A stretch of 5,058 nucleotides of DNA from an uncultured Synechococcaceae cyanobacterium (GTDB lineage Bacteria > Cyanobacteriota > Cyanobacteriia > PCC-6307 > Cyanobiaceae). This document shows, piece by piece, positions 1 through 4,553 of the stretch (positions are counted from its first letter, which is position 1; each line of letters opens with the position of its first letter). Under the pieces are notes generated by a model that saw only the letters and a program-made list of their open reading frames with translations, searched no databases and was not told where the DNA came from. The DNA lies in contig CACBGC010000043.1 in assembly GCA_902538695.1 (NCBI GenBank), positions 1 through 5,058 on the forward strand. Reading direction: 5' to 3'. A program made the translations under genes and the position numbers.

Positions 1-766
1 CTAAAATATTTTTTGCAGCTTTAGAAAAAATTAAATATCCAAGGAGATTAAAACGCTTACTGTATCTAAAAAAACCAAGATCATCATTTGGTATTACTAG
101 ACCAGGAGCCCAAGTAATTATAGAAATTTTACTAGAGGAAATTTTTAATTTTTTTTCAAGCTCTTTAGCAAACAAAATATTACATAACTTACTATTTTTA
201 TAAGCTTCATCAGCATTAAAATTTAAAAATTGCCCAGTTACTTTTTTTCTTAAATTAACTAGGTTATTAAGTCCCGCTTTCTTTCCTATATTGCCACCTG
301 AACTTGTGGGGTCGTGTACATCTGATGATGTAATAATGATTCTAGATTCTTCTTTATCTCTAATAAAATCTTTTAGGACATTTACCAAGTAAAAATGTGC
401 AAGATGATTTACTGCAAAAGTTAGTTCTATGCCTTGTTTTGATACTTTAGGGTAAAAAGAGCCTGTATATTGCAATCCTGCATTTAAAATAAGAACATCT
501 AAAAAAATCTTTTTACTAATAAAGTAATCTTTAATTTTTTTAATATTCTCTAGATCTGAAAGATCACAATTTTCAATAATAATTAAAAATTTACTAAGAT
601 AACTTTTATCAAAATATTTTTTGATTTTCCTTAGAAATTCATTCTTTCTAAATTCGTTTTTTATTACAACATACAAAATATTTTTCGTCTTCAGTAAATT
701 AATAATGGCAAAAAAACCTATTCCTGAGTTACCTCCAGTAATTAAAATATTTTTATTTTTAATCAT
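1..766 (-). CDS. SDR-family oxidoreductase, protochlorophyllide reductase/retinol dehydrogenase-like (3' end cut by window)
   Basis: An uninterrupted reading frame of 255 codons starts at the ATG at 766-764 and leaves the window with no stop, so the C-terminus is missing. Seen: a Rossmann NADP(H) motif TGGNSGIG at residues 10-17, NAG at 95-97, the structural Asn in NHLAH at N120, Ser in ITSSD (S147/S148), the catalytic pair Y189 and K193 in AYKNSKLCNILFA, and APG at 220-222. These are the complete classical SDR active site. The YKNSKLCN stretch and following residues resemble light-dependent protochlorophyllide reductase (POR) and retinol dehydrogenases, which hydrogenate or oxidise hydrophobic substrates with NADP(H). 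The NAG motif differs from the NAAVY I recall for true POR, so I favour a POR-like paralog over POR itself. The start is supported by AGGAA five bases upstream. It is divergent from crtL. Hand-counted GC is about 25% (192/766), lower than crtL. Function and substrate are inference. Confidence 0.85.
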   Translation of the reverse strand, partial: MIKNKNILITGGNSGIGFFAIINLLKTKNILYVVIKNEFRKNEFLRKIKKYFDKSYLSKFLIIIENCDLSDLENIKKIKDYFISKKIFLDVLILNAGLQYTGSFYPKVSKQGIELTFAVNHLAHFYLVNVLKDFIRDKEESRIIITSSDVHDPTSSGGNIGKKAGLNNLVNLRKKVTGQFLNFNADEAYKNSKLCNILFAKELEKKLKISSSKISIITWAPGLVIPNDDLGFFRYSKRFNLLGYLIFSKAAKNIL

Positions 767-771
767 TTAAA

Positions 772-776
772 TTCCT
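772..776 (-). promoter_or_regulatory. Shine-Dalgarno-like site of the left SDR gene
   Basis: On the minus strand AGGAA lies five bases before the ATG at 766-764. It is the clearest ribosome-binding site in the window; crtL, the second SDR, the GST-like gene and the 85-residue gene have none that I can see. It supports the chosen start. Confidence 0.55.
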
Positions 777-882
777 ATATTTTTTTTATGATAAAAAAAT
801 AAATAAAGTTTTTTTTTATTTTGTAATCTTATAAATTATTGTTAAAACACTGAAAAGTTAGTCACTAGTATTTGAGTAATTT

Positions 883-896
883 GATTATTATTAATC
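883..896. promoter_or_regulatory. Candidate operator: GATTA-N4-TAATC inverted repeat
   Basis: GATTA at 883-887 and TAATC at 892-896 are perfect inverted arms of five bases around a four-base spacer. The site sits about 30 bases upstream of the TATAAT box, where an activator could bind. It does not match the cyanobacterial NtcA consensus GTA-N8-TAC. With arms this short and AT-rich, chance is a real alternative. Confidence 0.2.
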
Positions 897-917
897 TACT
901 CTCATTATAAGTATTGG

Positions 918-992
918 ATGAAAAATATAATTCTAGGCTCAGAAGTAATAATTTATCCCATAAATTTCTTTAATCAAAAAATTTATATTTAA
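918..992 (+). CDS. Possible 24-residue leader ORF overlapping the crtL start
   Basis: ATG at 918-920 opens a frame of 24 codons, beginning MKNIILGSEV and ending KIYI, that stops with TAA at 990-992. The last A of the stop is the first base of the crtL ATG, giving a TAATG junction typical of translational coupling. There is no clear ribosome-binding site before the ORF. The TATAAT box at 926-931 lies inside it, so if transcription starts just after that box the ORF is not on the messenger. Either this is a leader peptide served by a more upstream promoter, or it is a chance ORF. I lean to chance. Confidence 0.15.
   Translation: MKNIILGSEVIIYPINFFNQKIYI
926..931 (+). promoter_or_regulatory. 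Candidate -10 box of the crtL promoter
   Basis: TATAAT matches the sigma-70 -10 consensus exactly and lies 60 bases before the crtL ATG, predicting a leader of roughly 50-55 nt. At 17-base spacing the -35 position (903-908) reads CATTAT, a poor match, so the promoter would be weak or need an activator. In DNA this AT-rich a TATAAT can arise by chance. Confidence 0.35.
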
Positions 993-2275
993 TGTCAAAA
1001 GAAAATATGCCAGATGTTCTTGTTTTGGGTGCAGGGCCTGCAGGTATGGCTATTGCCTCAGCTTTAGGTAAGGAAAAATTAGATGTTGAAGTGCTTTCTC
1101 CAAATGGACCAGATGAACCTTGGCCAAATACATATGGCATTTGGGGAAAGGAAGTTGACCAACTAGGGCTTCAGGATTTACTTGAATATAGATGGAAGAA
1201 TACTGTAAGTTTTTTTGGGCATGGCGCTTTAGAAGAGCAAGACGACGAGAATAAAGCCACGGAACATTCACTAGATTATGGACTCTTTGATAAGAAGAAA
1301 CTCCACAATTATTGGTTTAACGAATGCAATAAGTCTTTTATTAAATGGCATCAAGGCTTTGCAAACAAAATACATTTTGAAAAATACAAAAGTACAGTAA
1401 CTACAAAAGATGGCAAAACTTACTCTGCAAGATTAGTAGTGGATGCAACAGGGTATGATCCTGTTTTTCTTAAATTAAAATCCTGTGGTCCCTTAGCAGT
1501 CCAAACTTGTTATGGGATAGTAGGTAATTTTAGTAAACCTCCCCTTAAGAAAGGGCAGTTTGTATTAATGGACTATAGAAATGACCATCTTAACGATGAG
1601 CAAAAAAAAGAACCGCCAACTTTTCTTTATGCCATGGATATGGGGGATGGTAAATATTTTCTTGAAGAGACATCTCTTGGTTTGGTAAATCCTCTAACAA
1701 TGGAAAATTTAAAAGAGAGACTAGAGAAGAGGCTTTCTTATCGAAATATATCAATCACAAGCATGCAGCACGAAGAGCTTGGCTTATTTCTTCCTATGAA
1801 TATGCCAATCCCAGATTTCAAACAACAAATACTTGGATACGGTGGTGCTGCTTCAATGGTACATCCTGCATCTGGATATTTAATTGGTAATGTTTTAAGA
1901 AGAGCTCCACTTGTCGCAAAGGCAGTCTCAGAAGCAATTAAAAACAAAAATCTAAGTACCTATCATATTGCTAGAAAAGGTTGGGAAACTTTATGGTCAA
2001 AAGAATTAATTAGGAAGAAATCACTTTACCAATTTGGATTAGAAAAACTCATGAGGTTTGATGAGAAACTATTGAGAGAATTTTTTGGCAGTTTTTTCCA
2101 ACTACCTAAAAATCAATGGTATGGGTTTCTAACTGATACTCTTTCTTTAAAAGAGATTGTATATGCTATGTGCGAAATGTTTATAAAGGCTCCATGGAGT
2201 GTAAAAAAAGGTCTTATGATTATGCATGGAAGAGAATTTAAAATGTTACTTAGGATAATATTTCCAAACATATAG
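992..2275 (+). CDS. crtL: Lycopene cyclase, CrtL type (probably beta-cyclase)
   Basis: Cyclises the ends of lycopene to give beta-carotene, precursor of zeaxanthin and, with an epsilon ring, alpha-carotene; it is a membrane-associated flavoprotein needing reduced FAD. The 427-residue length fits cyanobacterial CrtL. Seen: dinucleotide-binding GAGPAG at 13-18, NTYGIW at 46-51, YGLFD at 96-100, DATGY at 151-155, MDYR at 193-196, FLYAM at 211-215, the FLEET motif with acidic residues E225/E226 at 223-227, and GGAASMVHPASGY at 284-296. The C-terminal YQFGLEKLMRF (346-356) and QWYGFLTDTLSL (375-386) match what I recall of Synechococcus PCC 7942 CrtL, a beta-cyclase. Prochlorococcus carries two paralogs, CrtL-b and CrtL-e, and I cannot fully exclude the other one. 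No Shine-Dalgarno is visible; an in-frame TAA at 971-973 bars any start further upstream, and M6 is an alternative. GC in 1021-1320 is about 41% by hand count, the richest part of the window. A second SDR follows after 7 bases. Confidence 0.93.
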   Translation: MSKENMPDVLVLGAGPAGMAIASALGKEKLDVEVLSPNGPDEPWPNTYGIWGKEVDQLGLQDLLEYRWKNTVSFFGHGALEEQDDENKATEHSLDYGLFDKKKLHNYWFNECNKSFIKWHQGFANKIHFEKYKSTVTTKDGKTYSARLVVDATGYDPVFLKLKSCGPLAVQTCYGIVGNFSKPPLKKGQFVLMDYRNDHLNDEQKKEPPTFLYAMDMGDGKYFLEETSLGLVNPLTMENLKERLEKRLSYRNISITSMQHEELGLFLPMNMPIPDFKQQILGYGGAASMVHPASGYLIGNVLRRAPLVAKAVSEAIKNKNLSTYHIARKGWETLWSKELIRKKSLYQFGLEKLMRFDEKLLREFFGSFFQLPKNQWYGFLTDTLSLKEIVYAMCEMFIKAPWSVKKGLMIMHGREFKMLLRIIFPNI

Positions 2276-2282
2276 TTAAAAA

Positions 2283-2990
2283 ATGAGAACCATATTAATA
2301 AGTGGAGCCAGTAGAGGTATTGGACTTAACATTGCACATAAAGAATTAAAAGAAGGCAATAGAATTAGTGTTGGCATAAGAGATTTAGAATCATTAAAAG
2401 GAAGCGCTATTGATCCCAAAAAATGGCCAGAAGGGAAAATTATAATCAACCACTATGATGCTTTAAAAAAAATTACAGCCGAAAATTGGATAAAGAATAC
2501 AGTAGATGAATTTGGAGGATTTGATTCAGTAATAAATTGTTCTGGAGTATTATCGAAAGTTCCTTTCTTATACAAAGATGGTGATGAAGAAGATATTTTA
2601 AATACATTAAATATTAACTTTTTGGCAATTTGGCATTTATGTAGGCTTTCTTGGGATCATTTATGTACCTCTGGAAGAGGAAGAATTATTGTTTTAGTTT
2701 CAATGAGCGGTAAAAGATCCAAAGGTGATTTAGCCGCTTATTCTTCTTCAAAGTTTGCTTTGATGGGATTATGCCAAACCATGAAAAATAAAGGTTGGGA
2801 TAAAAATATAAGGATTTCTGCAATTTGCCCAAGCTGGGTTAATACAAAAATGGCCCAAAATATCTCTTCTTTAGACAAATCAAGCATGACACAACCTGAA
2901 GATATTGCTGAAATATGCTCAACTATTCTTAAGTTGCCTACCCAATCAGTTCCATTTGAAATCGCCTTAAATTGTAACTATGAAATTTAA
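2283..2990 (+). CDS. Classical short-chain dehydrogenase/reductase, co-transcribed with crtL
   Basis: A 235-residue protein, slightly short of the usual 250-residue classical SDR. Seen: cofactor motif SGASRGIG at 7-14, NCSG at 85-88 in place of the usual NNAG, structural Asn near N112, Ser at S140/S142 in VSMSG, catalytic Y153 and K157 in YSSSK, and the P-S-W-V-N-T stretch at 183-188 replacing the usual PGxxxT. These residues make it a probably active NAD(P)H-dependent oxidoreductase. The substrate cannot be read from the sequence; 3-oxoacyl-ACP reductase-like activity is the generic expectation. It begins 7 bases after the crtL stop with no visible ribosome-binding site, so co-transcription is likely and a role in pigment or lipid metabolism is possible. 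Its stop overlaps that of the convergent minus-strand gene by four bases. Confidence 0.9.
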   Translation: MRTILISGASRGIGLNIAHKELKEGNRISVGIRDLESLKGSAIDPKKWPEGKIIINHYDALKKITAENWIKNTVDEFGGFDSVINCSGVLSKVPFLYKDGDEEDILNTLNINFLAIWHLCRLSWDHLCTSGRGRIIVLVSMSGKRSKGDLAAYSSSKFALMGLCQTMKNKGWDKNIRISAICPSWVNTKMAQNISSLDKSSMTQPEDIAEICSTILKLPTQSVPFEIALNCNYEI

Positions 2991-2998
2991 CCTAAATT
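2984..2998. terminator. Weak hairpin over the first pair of convergent stops
   Basis: AATTTA (2984-2989) and TAAATT (2993-2998) form a perfect six-base inverted repeat around ACC, exactly across the overlapping stops. All pairs are A-T, so the hairpin would be unstable and termination here is doubtful. No other terminator candidate lies between the two genes, because they overlap. Confidence 0.15.
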
Positions 2999-3529
2999 AA
3001 AAATTAAGTAAGCCATTGAAAGCATTGCAATTGCAATAAATAAACCTTTTATTCGATTAGTTAACAATGAAAAAAGAGATAAATCTTCAGAAAAGTATCC
3101 CCCAAAACTACCTGTAATAAATAATATAACCATTGGCAGAGATGCCATTCCGAAAGAATAAGATATAGATCTTACAAATCCAAAATTTAAATAATTAAAA
3201 ATAAAAAAACCTAATGAAAACAATAAAAAAGATGCAAATAGAGTTATAGAAACTTCAGCATCTAAAGTGTGAGGTAAGCTTCCCTTTAATTCAAACTGCT
3301 TTTTACATTCTCTAATTTGTCTTTTAGAAAGCTTTAAATAACCAGTTTCAGGAATTCTTTGCGACTTATATTTTCTTAATAATCTTGCTTCAAGAGTTTC
3401 TGGCTCCTTTGTCATAATTGATGTTAATAATTCATCTGGCTTTAATTTTTTAATTTTCTTTTCAAGATTATCCGTTTTCCCAATCCTATAAAGGTCTCCT
3501 ACTCTAATAAGGTAAACATATCCCGACAT
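2987..3529 (-). CDS. Membrane protein with N-terminal GIY-YIG-like (T5orf172/MUG113-type) domain
   Basis: A 180-residue protein in two parts. Residues 4-19 (YVYLIRVGDLYRIGKT) match the start of the GIY-YIG fold as found in T5orf172/MUG113 domains; residues 46-68 (LEARLLRKY, then GYLKLS) fit the second half, where the family usually shows E-x-x-(L/H)-H-x-x-(F/Y) and then W-F-x-L. Two expected residues look changed: the Arg after the IGKT loop is Lys (EKKIKKL, 23-29), and the His of the Glu-helix is not there. E47 or E48 may be the family glutamate. From about residue 93 the protein is hydrophobic, with likely membrane spans near 94-115, 122-143 and 161-178. It may therefore be a membrane-anchored nuclease, or a non-catalytic binding domain. 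The ATG at 3529-3527 precedes the conserved YVYLI start directly. Gene ends are tight: convergent four-base overlap downstream, divergent partner upstream. Confidence 0.8.
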   Translation of the reverse strand: MSGYVYLIRVGDLYRIGKTDNLEKKIKKLKPDELLTSIMTKEPETLEARLLRKYKSQRIPETGYLKLSKRQIRECKKQFELKGSLPHTLDAEVSITLFASFLLFSLGFFIFNYLNFGFVRSISYSFGMASLPMVILFITGSFGGYFSEDLSLFSLLTNRIKGLFIAIAMLSMAYLIFNLG

Positions 3530-3603
3530 TTGCGTTGTAAAATTAATACTGTTCCTACTTAGATAATACTAAAAGAATTAGTGAAATTAAAAGTTTTTAC
3601 AAT
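3530..3603. promoter_or_regulatory. Short divergent promoter region for the GIY-YIG membrane gene and the GST-like gene
   Basis: These 74 bases separate two divergent starts and must hold at least one promoter each way unless leaderless readthrough occurs. The block AGATAATACT at 3561-3570 reads GATAAT on the plus strand (3562-3567) and TATTAT on the minus strand (3568-3563). Both are usable -10 boxes and would give leaders of roughly 30 and 26 nt. If both are real the two polymerases compete for the same DNA. No good -35 is seen for either, and no ribosome-binding site precedes the GST-like ATG. Confidence 0.35.
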
Positions 3604-4263
3604 ATGAAAAACGATATTTTATATTCATTTCGAAGATGTCCATATGCAATTCGTGCAAGATGGGCCCTATTAATTTGCGAAATAAAAGTAGAGATAAGAG
3701 AAATTGATTTAAAAAATAAACCTCTAGATTTTTTGAATAATTCAAAGACGAAAACGGTTCCAATTCTTATAAAAAAAAATAGTGAAGTTATTGAAGAAAG
3801 TCTTGAAATCATCCTGTGGGCTCTATCAGAGTCGAAAAAGGAAAACATCAAATTAATTTATTTTCCTGAGAATAAAAAGGAAGATATTTTTGAAATAATT
3901 AATGAAAACGATAACGAATTCAAATATCATTTAGATCGATTTAAATATGCCACAAGATATAAAGATAGTGATGAAGAATTTCATTTCACAAATGCTATTA
4001 AATTTATAAAGAGATTGAACGAACTACTTGCAGAAAACAAATATTTTTTTGGAGATAGCCCCACAATTGCTGATTGGTCTGTTTGGCCTTTTGTAAGACA
4101 ATTTAGAATCGCTTGTGAAAGTCAAAAAAGGATAAATTATTTTGAACCCTCGATAAAAAACTGGTTAGATTCATTTGAGAAAAATAAAGAATTTAAATCC
4201 TTAATGTATAAATATGAATTGTGGGAACCAAATTATAGAAAGAATTATTTTCCTTTAAATTAA
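3604..4263 (+). CDS. Glutathione S-transferase-like protein with CPYA active-site motif
   Basis: A 219-residue protein, normal for a cytosolic glutathione S-transferase. The N-terminal thioredoxin-like domain (about 1-78) opens LYSFRRCPYAIRARWAL, with the Cys-type active-site motif C12-P13-Y14-A15, the cis-proline in TVPIL (V52-P53), and the glutathione-contacting E65-S66 followed by I-x-x-W. The C-terminal all-alpha domain (about 85-219) contains GDSPTIADWSVWPFVRQF at 150-167, with the conserved N-cap Asp at D157. A Cys rather than Ser or Tyr at the active site points to thiol-transferase, dehydroascorbate reductase or glutathionyl-reductase chemistry (as in omega- and lambda-type enzymes) rather than conjugation; this is inference. 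A soluble cytoplasmic location is likely. Its stop overlaps the convergent 85-residue gene by four bases. Confidence 0.9.
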   Translation: MKNDILYSFRRCPYAIRARWALLICEIKVEIREIDLKNKPLDFLNNSKTKTVPILIKKNSEVIEESLEIILWALSESKKENIKLIYFPENKKEDIFEIINENDNEFKYHLDRFKYATRYKDSDEEFHFTNAIKFIKRLNELLAENKYFFGDSPTIADWSVWPFVRQFRIACESQKRINYFEPSIKNWLDSFEKNKEFKSLMYKYELWEPNYRKNYFPLN

Positions 4264-4270
4264 CTTTCTA
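4236..4270. terminator. Imperfect hairpin across the second pair of convergent stops
   Basis: TAGAAAG (4236-4242) pairs with CTTTCTA (4264-4270), seven perfect pairs, and AATT at 4243-4246 can extend the stem with AATT at 4258-4261 across a two-base bulge, leaving an 11-base loop. It covers the ends of both genes. On the plus strand a run of six T (4280-4285) follows ten bases later; on the minus side no T-run follows. It could be a weak bidirectional terminator or an RNA end-protecting structure. Confidence 0.3.
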
Positions 4271-4517
4271 ACAACCTCCTTTTTTCAATTATTCTTGCTA
4301 ACTCCAAAAAATATCCTGCAGTCCTAAATTTTCCAATATTTTTTTCCTTAAAATCAATATCGCTTCTAATTTCTGCAGTCTCCGCCATTAGCAAATCTAA
4401 ATCATTTGATCCAAGACTATACAATTCTCCTAGTTCGATTTCCCTCCCGAGTAAATGACTCCTAAACCACTTCCCTTTATTTTCTTGAGGTGGAATATCG
4501 TAGGGAGTAAATGACAT
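4260..4517 (-). CDS. Uncharacterised small protein, 85 residues
   Basis: I do not recognise the family. The protein has no signal peptide and no membrane span. It starts MSFTPYDIPPQENKGKWFRS, then a charged, largely helical body: REIELGELY at about 25-33, LDLLMAETAEIRSDIDFKEK at about 39-58, and GYFLELARIIEKRRLLES at the C-terminus. The composition, rich in Glu, Leu, Arg and Lys with regular spacing, suggests a small soluble helical protein that may bind a partner. It reads like a genuine gene: it follows the GltS-like gene on the same strand after 36 bases, with which it may be co-transcribed, its first Met lies at the gene edge, and it ends in a four-base overlap with a convergent gene. No ribosome-binding site is seen. 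I suspect it is conserved in picocyanobacteria but cannot show that here. Confidence 0.7.
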   Translation of the reverse strand: MSFTPYDIPPQENKGKWFRSHLLGREIELGELYSLGSNDLDLLMAETAEIRSDIDFKEKNIGKFRTAGYFLELARIIEKRRLLES

Positions 4518-4553
4518 AAAAATAAAATTTAGGCTAATACTATTCTAGGGTTC

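Larger units (their letters stand above)
767..991. other. Divergent intergenic region between the POR-like SDR and crtL
   Basis: These 225 bases separate two divergent start codons, so they should hold promoters for both. The left third is almost pure A/T, with TTTTTTTAT at 781-789 and again at 811-819 and its exact complement ATAAAAAAA at 791-799 between them. This would lie in the leader of the minus-strand gene and could fold in two alternative ways, but such runs are common in AT-rich DNA. The right half holds an inverted repeat (883-896), a TATAAT box (926-931) and a 24-codon ORF (918-992). I see no RNA gene. Confidence 0.7.

Noticed and set aside
781..819. TTTTTTTAT / ATAAAAAAA / TTTTTTTAT as a regulatory RNA switch
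   Set aside because: The complementarity is exact but made only of A and T runs, which are expected by chance in DNA this AT-rich; noted only as part of the intergenic region.
867..919. Near-direct repeat AGTATTTGAG (867-876) and AGTATTGGAT (910-919), 43 bases apart
   Set aside because: Only eight of ten bases match and there is no third copy; chance is sufficient.
1007..1009. Second Met (M6) as the true crtL start
   Set aside because: Neither start has a ribosome-binding site; the first Met gives a usual CrtL length and the next upstream stop is at 971-973, so I kept the first.
1050..1271. 73-codon minus-strand ORF inside crtL
   Set aside because: It lies wholly antisense to a gene with strong family motifs, has no recognisable domain and no signals of its own; it is a shadow of the crtL codon pattern.
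1738..1947. 69-codon minus-strand ORF inside crtL
   Set aside because: Antisense to the conserved GGAASMVHPASGY region of crtL, so its content is dictated by that gene.
3597..3851. 84-codon minus-strand ORF over the start of the GST-like gene
   Set aside because: Its Phe/Ser-rich hydrophobic look is what the reverse complement of Lys/Glu-rich coding sequence gives; the plus-strand frame has clear GST motifs.
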